Origin: an uncultured Ligilactobacillus sp.
Lineage (GTDB): Bacteria > Bacillota > Bacilli > Lactobacillales > Lactobacillaceae
Direction: 5' to 3'
DNA: 20,296 bases
NCBI GenBank assembly: GCA_934215475.1
Contig: CAKPZY010000032.1
Span: forward strand, 1 to 20,296
Shown piece after piece: positions 6,540-14,334 of this stretch. Every line of letters begins with the position of its first letter. The first letter of the stretch is position 1. The notes under the pieces are model-generated. The model saw only the letters and a program-made list of their open reading frames with translations. It searched no databases and was not told the origin of the DNA. The position numbers and the translations under genes are program-made.

Positions 6540-6554
6540 GTGAATAATATTCAC
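6540..6554. promoter_or_regulatory. palindromic operator candidate upstream of the amino-acid unit
   Basis: GTGAATA-A-TATTCAC is a perfect 7+7 inverted repeat about 30 bases upstream of the -35 box. An ATTCA half-site immediately before it makes an ATTCA-G-TGAAT-AAT-ATTCA series. This resembles ArgR-type half-sites, but with 3 bases between TGAAT and ATTCA rather than the usual 4. Confidence 0.35.
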
Positions 6555-6651
6555 CATTTACTCAAACAAACGAAGACCAGCAATCTTTACACACAATAGT
6601 ACACTAAAAGTATTTTACTGTCTTGAAAGGCGTCCTCTCATTTTGAAAATG

Positions 6652-6792
6652 TCACTTTCTTTCGAAATCTCGTTCAGCTAAATTTAAGAACATTGCCTCC
6701 GTCATCCCAGGATGATTTTCCCTACGGATTTTGTAAACAAACTTAAAATCATTAGGCTCACCGTTATTTATGGTTAACCACAATTTTCGCAT
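6652..6792 (-). CDS. small ORF, 46 residues, unknown
   Basis: ATG 6792 to TGA 6652 encodes a 46-residue polar product starting MRKLWLTINNGEP and ending LAERDFERK. The composition looks coding-like (balanced charged and hydrophobic residues, an amphipathic C-terminal helix with EAMFLNLAERDFERK). No proper ribosome site precedes the ATG, so it may be a fragment of a longer decayed gene or untranslated. I recognise no family. It lies between the amino-acid unit's promoter and the second tRNA-Lys. Confidence 0.4.
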   Translation of the reverse strand: MRKLWLTINNGEPNDFKFVYKIRRENHPGMTEAMFLNLAERDFERK

Positions 6793-6822
6793 TTAGCTAT
6801 GGAAAACCCGCATCAAAAAAGC

Positions 6823-6854
6823 TTGCGTTCATTTCTATTTATTGCTATTATAAT
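6823..6854 (+). promoter_or_regulatory. promoter candidate of second tRNA-Lys
   Basis: A consensus TATAAT (6849-6854) lies 27 bases before the tRNA. The best -35 match, TTGCGT (6823-6828), is 20 bases away, longer than ideal. Confidence 0.4.
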
Positions 6855-6881
6855 TAGTGTTGGTATTTTAAAGATACTTAT

Positions 6882-6954
6882 GGGTGGTTAGCTCAGCTGG
6901 CAGAGCAACGGACTCTTAATCCGTGGGTCCAGGGTTCGATCCCCTGACCACCCA
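6882..6954 (+). tRNA. tRNA-Lys(CTT), copy 2
   Basis: All 73 bases are identical to the copy at 672-744, with anticodon CTT at 6915-6917 and no encoded CCA. The flanks differ from those of copy 1: identity covers only the tRNA plus one following T. The two genes therefore have separate promoters and terminators. Confidence 0.97.
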
Positions 6955-6968
6955 TTAAATAGACGCTT

Positions 6969-7009
6969 AGCAGTAATCTCATTTTCAATAGTGGGATTAC
7001 TGCTTTTTT
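6969..7009 (+). terminator. terminator after tRNA-Lys copy 2
   Basis: AGCAGTAATC (6969-6978) pairs perfectly with GATTACTGCT (6995-7004), followed by a run of T to 7009. Confidence 0.85.
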
Positions 7010-7063
7010 AATGTCTCTCACAAATAAACGGCAACTTTGAAATTCACAACGTCTATCTCAAAA

Positions 7064-7093
7064 TAAAAAATGCTCAGACACTTGACCGAGCAT
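7064..7093 (-). terminator. second of two terminators after the MupG-like gene
   Basis: On the minus strand ATGCTC (7093-7088) pairs with GAGCAT (7075-7070), followed by a T-rich tract. Confidence 0.7.
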
Positions 7094-7099
7094 AAAAAT

Positions 7100-7126
7100 G
7101 ATCCTAGCCGCTCCGCAGCTAAGATC
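7100..7126 (-). terminator. first of two terminators after the MupG-like gene
   Basis: GATCTTAGC and GCTAGGATC form an imperfect stem with GC pairs near the loop, followed by ATTTTTA on the minus strand. It lies 14 bases after the stop at 7140. Confidence 0.55.
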
Positions 7127-7139
7127 AATTACTTATTAT

Positions 7140-8249
7140 TTATTTATCCTGAGAGGCTCCTTCAATTAACGTGAAAGTGTTCCATGGCTTGACTAAAACT
7201 AGCAGTCCCAGGTCGTCAGGTATTAGCCGGCCGACTAGATTTCGCCGGCCGTCATTTGGCATCTCTTTTAACACGATCTGCAACTCGCCTTTATATCGTT
7301 CATACCCATCATTAACGACTACAACGTCTCCGCGGACCAAGCCTTTTGCGTTGTTATGCGAAGCTATACTTTCCTTGCTGTGAACAACTCGCGGCAAAGT
7401 ATCCCGCAACAAATACTCTGAGGCATCGCCACGGTATAAATGAGCTGGAGTCAAAACGATCTCCTTTTCTAAATCAGAAATATTATCAGCCAGTTCAACT
7501 TGCAAAGTTGGATAATCAGTATTAAAGGCCGCAGCAGCAGCGGCCAGCTCGCTTTCGGAAGCGTACGCGTTCCCAATGACCACGTCATCGATCATACCCG
7601 TTAGTCGCAGATGCATCACCTGACTATATATTTGTCGTGAGCGGTCACTTTCCATGGTTGGAAGTCCTTCATTGACTGGCCACGGCCCAAATGAGGCTGA
7701 ATGCGACGATACAAAAGCTGCGGTGTGCAAGGAATACTTACGGTATTTGCGCGAATAATCCATAAAAATTTCATCACTGAGCCCAGTATACTCTTGTGGA
7801 TAAAAATTGTGGCAACCTATCAAATTATCCAATTCCGGAGCATAAGGCATGATACTATCAATATAATTCGTGCCCCGGCTCATATTTAATTCAATTTTTA
7901 TGCCAAACGGATTATGGGTCATTTGTGCTTCTTCCATGCCAGTGAATCCTTCATCTAAACGCACTCCCCAAACACCCAGATCATCCAGAACATGTAAATC
8001 GGTATAAGTCAATTCAAGCTCTTTAAAGAGTGCTGGATTGACATCTACTACTGTATCAAAACCGAGTTCAGAAGCATAGGCTACAATCTGCTTAAATTTG
8101 GCCAAAATATCTTCTCCGCCAGAACCTTTTAACTGTAAAAGAGAAGTAAAGATCCTAGAGTAGCCATACCTATGTGCCAGTTGCAAATACCTTTTATCAT
8201 GTTCAAAATCACTTTGGTCTGGATAAATTGAAATGCCTAATTGTCTCAT
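7140..8249 (-). CDS. mupG: MupG-like 6-phospho-glycosidase (GH170, formerly DUF871)
   Basis: The 369-residue protein starts MRQLGISIYPDQSDFEHDKRY and carries the family's RIFTSLLQLKG segment. It fits a TIM-barrel N-terminal domain (to about residue 240) and a smaller C-terminal cyclophilin-like domain. Characterised MupG of Staphylococcus aureus is a 6-phospho-N-acetylmuramidase that splits MurNAc-6P-GlcNAc in the cytoplasm. I chose ATG 8249, behind GAGGGTGG; a TTG at 8285 would add 12 residues that do not look like the family. It is the last gene after a DUF3284 gene and a PTS EIIC, so a phosphorylated disaccharide is a sensible substrate. No MurNAc-6P etherase (MurQ) lies nearby, so the muramyl substrate is not assured here. 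Confidence 0.85.
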   Translation of the reverse strand: MRQLGISIYPDQSDFEHDKRYLQLAHRYGYSRIFTSLLQLKGSGGEDILAKFKQIVAYASELGFDTVVDVNPALFKELELTYTDLHVLDDLGVWGVRLDEGFTGMEEAQMTHNPFGIKIELNMSRGTNYIDSIMPYAPELDNLIGCHNFYPQEYTGLSDEIFMDYSRKYRKYSLHTAAFVSSHSASFGPWPVNEGLPTMESDRSRQIYSQVMHLRLTGMIDDVVIGNAYASESELAAAAAAFNTDYPTLQVELADNISDLEKEIVLTPAHLYRGDASEYLLRDTLPRVVHSKESIASHNNAKGLVRGDVVVVNDGYERYKGELQIVLKEMPNDGRRNLVGRLIPDDLGLLVLVKPWNTFTLIEGASQDK

Positions 8250-8356
8250 TTTCCACCCTCTACTTCCGATATAATTGATGTGCAAAGTTTCTATTTGGTT
8301 ATAAACTTTACCATTAACTCAACATCATTCATAACTAAAATTACGCAGCTTGCCTG

Positions 8357-8776
8357 CTAATTATAATATTTCTGTGCCATTTGTTTGGCCATTTTTTTGA
8401 ACCTGTGCTTTCTGAGCCATCCAAGCATGAATTCTGTGACATTACTATTTGCCTTAACTTTAGCATTTTTTCCCTTACTTTGTTCAGTGTATTTTAACAC
8501 CATGCTATGGTCATCTTTCCTTTCCAGTCGGTACTCGCACACAAATTCCTGGTTAGCTGTATTCATTGTATAACCATAACACTGACTTGGTACAGCTTGG
8601 GTGATATGCATATGGGCAGCTCTTGTAGCACCCCACTTTTTGTCATAATTATAGCCTGGCAACTCTCTCCAAGAAATTTTTTTGCCTTCTTGTCGCCGAA
8701 TATCCTCTAAGACAGACGCAATCAATTCATGATAAAAGAATTCCACGGGAGCATCTAATGTCATATTAATTTTCAA
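8357..8776 (-). CDS. DUF3284 family protein
   Basis: The 139-residue soluble protein matches the small DUF3284 family by its N-terminal DAPVEFFYHELIASVLEDI, its YEC-type strand region and its basic C-terminus (HRFKKMAKQMAQKYYN). The fold resembles a lipid-binding or START-like sandwich; the function is unknown, but the family is habitually encoded beside lactose/cellobiose PTS EIIC genes. The start is TTG 8776, one base after the stop of the preceding small gene, with AGGA spaced 9 bases. An ATG four codons later has no good ribosome site. Coupled translation with the upstream small gene is likely. Confidence 0.85.
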   Translation of the reverse strand: MKINMTLDAPVEFFYHELIASVLEDIRRQEGKKISWRELPGYNYDKKWGATRAAHMHITQAVPSQCYGYTMNTANQEFVCEYRLERKDDHSMVLKYTEQSKGKNAKVKANSNVTEFMLGWLRKHRFKKMAKQMAQKYYN

Positions 8777-8777
8777 G

Positions 8778-8953
8778 CTATGGTTTCCTTTCTTCTTTTC
8801 GTACTTTGTGTATTAAATAAACGCAACCTCCCAGCAAAAGTATGCCAGTTCCAATGACCCATAAACGAGTTGGCAATTAAAAAAAGAACTGAAAAAGATC
8901 AACATCAGGCCTATTCCAACGACAAACGTCAGAAATTTTTTCGTCTTTCTCAT
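8778..8953 (-). pseudogene. small two-helix membrane protein gene broken by a frameshift
   Basis: ATG 8953 overlaps the EIIC stop (ATGA), and translation gives MRKTKKFLTFVVGIGLMLIF, a clear membrane helix. About 26 codons in, the frame is lost at a T7 run (8879-8885). The -1 frame then reads LPTRLWVIGTGILLLGGC and ends YLIHKVRKEERKP at TAG 8780-8778, a second helix with a basic tail, one base before the next gene. The whole is 176 bases, one short of 59 codons. In-frame reading stops after 46 residues. The T TTT TTT run is a slippery heptamer, but a -1 slip there meets TAA at once, so programmed shifting is not supported. It is a mutation or a sequence error. Confidence 0.65.
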
Positions 8954-10305
8954 ACTTGACCCGGTTTTAGTTTATTGGCTGCCTTAACAAACGGAATATA
9001 TATCAAGAATCCGATTACCATGTTAAATAATTGTAAGATGACAGCTCGCCAGTCTAACGTCGCAATTAAAACGTTAATGACCGGGGGCATAGACCAGATG
9101 ATCTGGTTCTTGATCGGCGAAACTAGGCCAAACGAAACGGCCCAGTATGCGATCGTAACCATGACGGTCGGGGCTAGAATGAACGGGATAAAATAGATCG
9201 GATCCAACACTATCGGCATCCCAAACATCACCGGTTCATTGATATTAAAGAAGCCTGGAGCAATGGACAATTTAGCCACTGAACGCTGATCATCACGTTT
9301 AGAAAAGATCAAGATAGCAATCAGCAGCATCAATGTAGCACCAGAACCGCCGATCCATGCATAAAGATCAAAGCTGTTGCGTGTCCAGAAATACGGCAAA
9401 GCCTTACCCTGCTGAAAAGCGTTGATATTGGCCAACTGTGCTGTCAACCAGATACTATCCATAACTGGTCCCAAGACATTTGTACCATGGATCCCAAAGA
9501 ACCAAAAAACTTGAACCAGGACCATCATCAAAAGTACAGCACCAAAACCCTGGCTGAGGTTTAACAATGGATCTTGCAATGTTTTGGAAATAAATTCGAT
9601 GACAGTCGTATTGAATTTACTAAACAAGTAGCCAATGATACCAGCCACGTATAATGCAGCAAATGCTGGAATGATCCCAGTAAATGCATTAGCGACGGCG
9701 GGCGGGACTGTTTCAGGCATCTTAATAGTAATATTTTTCTTCATCAGAAAAATATAAATCGTGGAAGCTATCGCGCCCATGATCATAACAGTGAAGAAAC
9801 CAGTCGAACCAAAGAAAGAACCAAAGTTGAAATAACCCCACAGGGAGATATCTTTGCCAGTTACTGCTGCTCCTGCATCCGTCAACGACTTAACGGCACC
9901 CTTGCTTAAAGCTGAACCCAAATGTAAGGTGGCACTTTGAGGCAAACTCATAATAAATGCACCTAGAGTTACGATTCCTCCTGTGATCGGCTCAACTTTA
10001 TATTGGACTGCCAACTGATATCCGAAAGTGAATGAGAAGATCAAACCTAAAATTGCTAAAGTACCAGTCCACACCATTGCGTTAATATCGATCAACCATT
10101 GCATTGAGGTGACGACTCCCATCCAATGCAGCTGGGTAGGTATATCACGAACGATCGCATTCAGTACATTGGCTGCCGCTCCTGCCATCATTGCCGGCAT
10201 AATAGCGATAAAGGCATCACGTAATGCGATCAGCCACCGAACTGAACCAATTCTAGCAGCGATTGGAACAATATGTTTATTTAACCAACTAATAAATGAA
10301 TTCAT
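8950..10305 (-). CDS. PTS EIIC component, cellobiose/chitobiose (CelB) type
   Basis: The 451-residue integral membrane permease of the lactose/cellobiose PTS family moves a sugar in and presents it for phosphorylation by EIIB. Key features are the N-terminal helix pair and IMPAMMAGAAANVL. His273 in FFGIHGTNVLGP and Glu357 in NINEPVMFGMPIV are the conserved sugar-site residues of the family. ATG 10305 follows GGGAGTG. No EIIA or EIIB gene is in the window, so it depends on components encoded elsewhere. It is followed, with overlapping stop/start, by a small membrane protein gene, then DUF3284 and a MupG-like enzyme. The sugar is probably a disaccharide handled by that enzyme. Confidence 0.93.
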   Translation of the reverse strand: MNSFISWLNKHIVPIAARIGSVRWLIALRDAFIAIMPAMMAGAAANVLNAIVRDIPTQLHWMGVVTSMQWLIDINAMVWTGTLAILGLIFSFTFGYQLAVQYKVEPITGGIVTLGAFIMSLPQSATLHLGSALSKGAVKSLTDAGAAVTGKDISLWGYFNFGSFFGSTGFFTVMIMGAIASTIYIFLMKKNITIKMPETVPPAVANAFTGIIPAFAALYVAGIIGYLFSKFNTTVIEFISKTLQDPLLNLSQGFGAVLLMMVLVQVFWFFGIHGTNVLGPVMDSIWLTAQLANINAFQQGKALPYFWTRNSFDLYAWIGGSGATLMLLIAILIFSKRDDQRSVAKLSIAPGFFNINEPVMFGMPIVLDPIYFIPFILAPTVMVTIAYWAVSFGLVSPIKNQIIWSMPPVINVLIATLDWRAVILQLFNMVIGFLIYIPFVKAANKLKPGQV

Positions 10306-10362
10306 TTTTATAACACTCCCATCTTTTATTTACAGTCATATATGAAAAGCTTATTTATAAAC

Positions 10363-10381
10363 AGTAGATCAAACGATCACT
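10363..10381. promoter_or_regulatory. operator candidate before EIIC
   Basis: AGT-A-GATC-AAAC-GATC-ACT is an imperfect dyad in the 215-base gap between the regulator and EIIC genes, a natural place for a GntR operator. No matching copy is seen before the regulator gene itself, and no clear promoter could be fixed (TTGAAG with an overlong spacer to TTATAA). Confidence 0.25.
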
Positions 10382-10520
10382 TCAAATGAGAACAAGCGAC
10401 TTTCTTCGTTTTTATGACCAAATTGGAAAAATCTTGCGCCAATTATCGATCTGAAACACTGGTGGCTCTTGTGGGCGTATTTTAGTCACAAAGCAGATAA
10501 TGGCACGCTTTAGCAACATA

Positions 10521-11231
10521 TTACTTCTTTAAATCGATATTTTGGGTGTGGTAGTATAACGCCAAACTATCATACCCAAATAGAGTTCTAGAAAAGTTAA
10601 AAACCTTACCATTTGACAAATAGTTGATACCATCAAGACACAAAACTTTATCTGCTTGTTTTCTCCCCAATAGTGAAGCCTGTTGCTCATCTAACGGATG
10701 CACGTGGACATAATTTTCGGATGTGCTCCCTGTCATCTGGTAGGCCTCACGCAGAAAACCAAAAATAGAACTATGTACACTTTCTTCAGAAAGATATGGC
10801 ACAACGTTGCGCGGAAAATATGATTCTTCCAAATCATAAAGTTTATTTCTTAAATAGCATAAACGTATGACCCGATAAACAACCTCACCCACTCTCACAT
10901 TACCGCGTTGAGACAATTTCTGGTCAGCTTTGATCGTATCAAACTGAATCACTTTAGATTTGAGCGGTCCACCGGATACCATGGAATTTTCATCAAATCC
11001 AATTGACAAATTAAGGACAGTTTTTGTCTCCAGCGGTTTTTTTATAATATAATAGCCACTGCCTCGTACACGCCGCAGCAAGCCATGTGCAAAAACGACA
11101 TCTAATGCTTTTCTAACTGTATTGCGGCTAACATGATATTCCTCAACCAAATGTTTTTCTGTCGGTAGTTTGTCTGAATATTTATTAGCCAAGATGCCAT
11201 GAATAATATCTTCAGCCACTTCATGATACAT
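10521..11231 (-). CDS. GntR-family transcriptional regulator, HutC/UTRA type
   Basis: The 236-residue protein has an N-terminal winged helix (about residues 1-65; KLPTEKHLVEEYHVSRNTVRKALDVV and the wing RRVRGSGYYI). A UTRA ligand domain follows from about residue 75 (VVYRVIRLCYLRN, DLEESYFPRNVVPYL). Members bind DNA as dimers and release it on binding a sugar phosphate. ATG 11231 follows a GGGGGG ribosome site at normal spacing. It precedes EIIC in the same direction and is the probable local regulator. Its own promoter abuts a cre site, so expression should fall when preferred sugars are present. Confidence 0.92.
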   Translation of the reverse strand: MYHEVAEDIIHGILANKYSDKLPTEKHLVEEYHVSRNTVRKALDVVFAHGLLRRVRGSGYYIIKKPLETKTVLNLSIGFDENSMVSGGPLKSKVIQFDTIKADQKLSQRGNVRVGEVVYRVIRLCYLRNKLYDLEESYFPRNVVPYLSEESVHSSIFGFLREAYQMTGSTSENYVHVHPLDEQQASLLGRKQADKVLCLDGINYLSNGKVFNFSRTLFGYDSLALYYHTQNIDLKK

Positions 11232-11349
11232 TGCTGTTCCCCCCTTTTCATATATATAACCCGGCCAAGTCCGGCATCTGTAGCTGCTAAATTATAACCA
11301 CAAATTCTCTTCAATGTGTCGGCTCTCATTATATTTGTGCCTACTAATT

Positions 11350-11378
11350 ATAATATCATTGTTGTTTTTGCTTTTCAA
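11350..11378 (-). promoter_or_regulatory. promoter of the gntR-type regulator gene
   Basis: TTGAAA (11378-11373), a 17-base spacer and TATTAT (11355-11350) on the minus strand. The leader would be about 110 bases. Confidence 0.55.
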
Positions 11379-11391
11379 TAAAGCGTTTTCA
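11378..11391 (-). promoter_or_regulatory. cre site (CcpA) abutting the regulator promoter
   Basis: TGAAAACGCTTTAT matches the lactic-acid-bacterial cre consensus WGWAARCGYTWWMA at 13 of 14 positions, including the central CG. It touches the -35 box, so CcpA binding would block the promoter of the PTS-locus regulator. Confidence 0.6.
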
Positions 11392-11426
11392 ATTTTTGAA
11401 AAAAGTTCTGCTAAGTTTTACGCAGC

Positions 11427-11464
11427 AAAAAAGCCTGAGACCATTAAGATCTGGAGGCTTTTTT
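11427..11464 (-). terminator. terminator of glpF, bidirectional in form
   Basis: AAAAAAGCCT (11427-11436) and AGGCTTTTTT (11455-11464) are perfect 10-base complements, giving a T run on either strand. It sits 17 bases after the glpF stop. Confidence 0.88.
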
Positions 11465-11481
11465 CGCTTGAATATTTAATT

Positions 11482-12201
11482 TTACAAAGGTAGTACTGCA
11501 AATATAAGTGCACCAATGATCCCGCCGACAAACGGGCCAAACACTGGTACCCAGCTATAAGCCCAGTCACTGCCGCCCTTATTAGCGATTGGGAATAAAG
11601 CATGAACCAAACGCGGACTCAAGTCCCGGGCAGGATTGATAGCGTAACCCGTAGGGCCACCAAGTGAAAGGCCGATACTTACGATCAAACTACCTGCTAC
11701 CAGTGGGTTTAAACCATCGGCCATAGAACCGTGGCCAAAAGCAGCTAGACCCAAAACCAATACGGCTGTTCCGACTAACTCGGTAAAAAAGTTAGCCCCT
11801 AAGCTCCGGATAGCCGGTTCAGTCGCAAACGTGCCCAAAATTGCATCTTGATCCTTAGTTTCTTTCCAATGCGGCAGATAAGCCAGCCAGACTAAAGCAG
11901 CTCCGAGAAAACCGCCTGCCATCTGTGCAACAATATATGGAACAACTGCGGCCCATTTAGTTAAGCCGATCACTGCAAATCCCAAAGTCAAAGCGGGGTT
12001 AAGATGTGCAGGCCCCATCATTCCGCCCACGTAAGCACCCATGGTTACAGCTAATCCCCAGCCAACGGCAATAACTATCCAATCAGAACCCTGCGCTTTT
12101 GACTTATTCAAATTAACTGCAGCGCACACGCCGTCACCAAGTAATATCAATACCAACGTTCCAATAAATTCCCCCACAGCTTGTGTCGCAATAGGTCCCA
12201 T
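11482..12201 (-). CDS. glpF: glycerol facilitator (aquaglyceroporin)
   Basis: The 239-residue MIP-family channel lets glycerol diffuse across the membrane. Both pore half-helices are present: HLNPALT with Asn68-Pro69-Ala70, and GYAINPARD at 185-193. The Asp after the second NPAR is the mark of glycerol-conducting members rather than strict water channels. The spacing is that of a six-helix protein. ATG 12201 follows AGGAGG at 8 bases. It is the last gene of the glpK-glpO-glpF run and ends at a strong terminator. Its 136-base leader carries a nested hairpin, so it may be tuned separately from glpO. Confidence 0.95.
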   Translation of the reverse strand: MGPIATQAVGEFIGTLVLILLGDGVCAAVNLNKSKAQGSDWIVIAVGWGLAVTMGAYVGGMMGPAHLNPALTLGFAVIGLTKWAAVVPYIVAQMAGGFLGAALVWLAYLPHWKETKDQDAILGTFATEPAIRSLGANFFTELVGTAVLVLGLAAFGHGSMADGLNPLVAGSLIVSIGLSLGGPTGYAINPARDLSPRLVHALFPIANKGGSDWAYSWVPVFGPFVGGIIGALIFAVLPL

Positions 12202-12223
12202 AATTTTGTCCTCCTAAATTTTA

Positions 12224-12291
12224 GCCGACTGCGTCAATAAATTAACACACTAAAAACTTTTTTAGCTTTTTACAAAAAGTCAATAGTCGGC
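12224..12291 (-). promoter_or_regulatory. glpF leader hairpin
   Basis: GCCGACT (12224-12230) pairs with AGTCGGC (12285-12291). Between them CTAAAAA / TTTTTAG forms an inner stem. The structure lies between the glpO stop and the glpF ribosome site. It could be an attenuator, a weak glpO terminator or an mRNA-processing site; I see no clear separate promoter. Confidence 0.4.
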
Positions 12292-12337
12292 CCTGCGCTT
12301 TTTGCAGTTCAAAAATATTACCGAGCATGTGCCGGTT

Positions 12338-14194
12338 TCACGCTTTTTGTGTCACTTCTTTGTTTTTTAGATCATCTAACCTTGTTTCCGCCACGATTTG
12401 GTGCAAATTATCGGCTTGTTGTTGTTTTTTTTCTTCTGACCAGCCTAAAACACGCGCCATTTCATCGACAAAGGCCTCCTGCTTGTCAGCCAATTTATCC
12501 TCATGGAACAAAACAAAATTGGTCCTCCGCAGAAGATAATCAACAGGGCTCATTGTCATTTCTTCATTGATCGAATAATGCAAACTGATAGTGTCTGCCA
12601 GGCTAAGTCCTGGAGCGGGTTTAAGTTTGGATGCATACGAAACAACACGACCGGTATTTGACCCAAAACGATTTGCCAAATCATCTGCTTCATCTTGCGG
12701 AATACCTTTTCCTTCGGCGAGTTTGGTATAAAATTCCATCGTTTTATCGACGTTTGTCGGATCAAAATGTCCGCCCGAAACCTGTAGCTTCTTAGAATTG
12801 ATCTGCTTTAATTGCACATTAAATTCATCTTTCAATACAGTGGTGATCAACGCAATCGCTCCGGCAGCCATCTTGCGATAATCTGTCAGCTTACCGCCTG
12901 ATAATGTTATCAGGCCGTCTTTGCCAACATCCAATGAGGAGCCCCGCGATACTTGCGAAGCGGAAACTTCTTTTTCATTGCTAGCGGTCTTTAATGCGCT
13001 GATGGCTTTTTCAACGTCACCACGTTTCACTTCATCCTTATTATATTTATCAACCGTCTTTATCAAGTTGTTGAAACTTTCGTCAGAGACCTTACCGGTA
13101 TTCGCACCGCCGCCATTATAATCTGAACCAGCATTTGAACCGAGTAAAGGCCGGATCCCCGCCCAACTGGCTTCGACATCGTCGAGCGTAACATTGGCCT
13201 GTGGGAACCGCTTGTTGATAGCCTTTAATAGGTAATCAACATCAGCTTGTTTTACAGTAGGATGTGTATAATCGCCGGTATAATCCGTATCGGTCGTTCC
13301 AAAGTATGTTTTGCCTTCCCGTGGTACAACGAAGATCATCCGACCGTCACCGGCTCCCGAATCCGAGTATGTCGGCTGGGGAACACTTAACACGGACTCA
13401 TCCACAACTAAGTGGATGCCCTTGGTAGGGCGGATAACCTGACCATTATCGCCGTTTTTATCGTCCAAGCCAAGAAATTTCGAGGACCAAGGCCCGGTCG
13501 TGTTGATCAGTACCTTAGCATGAACTGCAAACTCTTCGCCTGTCAAGACATCTTTGGCGGTCACTCCATCGATTTTGCCATCTTCGTTGTGGGAAACACC
13601 AACAACCTTAACTCGACTGACCATCATGCCGCCTAATTCAGCAGCCTCTTTAATGTTTTCGATCACTAAACGAGAATCATTGTTAACATAATCTAGATAA
13701 ACACCGGCTCCCAGCAGCTTATCACTTTGTAAGCCAGGTTCCCGCTGCAAAACTTCGTCACGGTCGATAGTATAGTTGGCATACTGGCTTCCTTCGATCC
13801 CCGCTAAACGGTCATATAGATCCATGGCGATCTTAACGCTGAACATGTCAAATGTTTGATCAGGAGTATCATAGATCGGCAAAAGCATCGGAGAAGGCTT
13901 TGGAATATGGGGAGCGATGCCTTGAACCACGGCCCTTTCTTTAACAGTATCGGAGACGACTCCGACATCAAAAGTCTTCAGGTACCGGATCCCGCCATGC
14001 ACTAATTTAGTCGAACGAGAACTTGTTCCCTCGGCAAAATCCTGCATTTCTAACAAACCAACCTTAGCACCGGCTTTGGCGGACTGGATAGCAACGCCCG
14101 CCCCGGTAATTCCTCCGCCTATGATCAGCAGGTCTAAATTGGTATTTTTCAGCTCTTTAATTGTGTCTTCTCTTGTTTTATAAGAAAATTTCAC
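12338..14194 (-). CDS. glpO: alpha-glycerophosphate oxidase (GlpO-type glycerol-3-phosphate oxidase)
   Basis: This FAD enzyme of the GlpD/GlpO family oxidises glycerol-3-phosphate to dihydroxyacetone phosphate. In lactic acid bacteria the GlpO form passes electrons to O2 and yields H2O2. The FAD site GGGITGAG is at 26-33, followed by SSRSTKLVHGGIRYLK. EGKTYFGTTDTDY and ASWAGIRPL are typical of the family. A lysine- and serine-rich insert at about 352-415, before LSGGKLTDYRKMA, is the feature that separates streptococcal/lactobacillar oxidases from the shorter dehydrogenases. It is 618 residues. GTG 14194 is the start, with AGGAGG at 8 bases. It lies 140 bases after glpK. Electron transfer to menaquinone cannot be excluded. 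Confidence 0.93.
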   Translation of the reverse strand: MKFSYKTREDTIKELKNTNLDLLIIGGGITGAGVAIQSAKAGAKVGLLEMQDFAEGTSSRSTKLVHGGIRYLKTFDVGVVSDTVKERAVVQGIAPHIPKPSPMLLPIYDTPDQTFDMFSVKIAMDLYDRLAGIEGSQYANYTIDRDEVLQREPGLQSDKLLGAGVYLDYVNNDSRLVIENIKEAAELGGMMVSRVKVVGVSHNEDGKIDGVTAKDVLTGEEFAVHAKVLINTTGPWSSKFLGLDDKNGDNGQVIRPTKGIHLVVDESVLSVPQPTYSDSGAGDGRMIFVVPREGKTYFGTTDTDYTGDYTHPTVKQADVDYLLKAINKRFPQANVTLDDVEASWAGIRPLLGSNAGSDYNGGGANTGKVSDESFNNLIKTVDKYNKDEVKRGDVEKAISALKTASNEKEVSASQVSRGSSLDVGKDGLITLSGGKLTDYRKMAAGAIALITTVLKDEFNVQLKQINSKKLQVSGGHFDPTNVDKTMEFYTKLAEGKGIPQDEADDLANRFGSNTGRVVSYASKLKPAPGLSLADTISLHYSINEEMTMSPVDYLLRRTNFVLFHEDKLADKQEAFVDEMARVLGWSEEKKQQQADNLHQIVAETRLDDLKNKEVTQKA

Positions 14195-14234
14195 GTGTGT
14201 ATCCTCCTAGCCTTTCTCTTATGAAATAAGCCAC

Positions 14235-14274
14235 ATGGGTTGATGCGCAACTTTTCCCGGGCATCATATCCCAT
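14235..14274 (-). other. nested stem-loop in the glpK-glpO spacer
   Basis: ATGGG (14235-14239) and CCCAT (14270-14274) enclose TGATGC (14241-14246) / GCATCA (14261-14266), an 11-pair stem with small bulges. No T run follows. A TATGAT box overlaps it, with TTGACT 15 bases upstream, so a weak internal promoter is possible. Otherwise it may set the relative mRNA levels of glpK and glpO. Confidence 0.45.
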
Positions 14275-14334
14275 ATTTGATCAAGTCAATAAAATCAGCA
14301 TTTGTTCGCACTTCTTAAAAACTCTTATTTTCTC

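Noticed and set aside
8879..8885. T TTT TTT slippery heptamer as a programmed -1 frameshift
   Set aside because: A -1 slip on this run meets TAA in the next codon, so it cannot join the two helix-coding parts.
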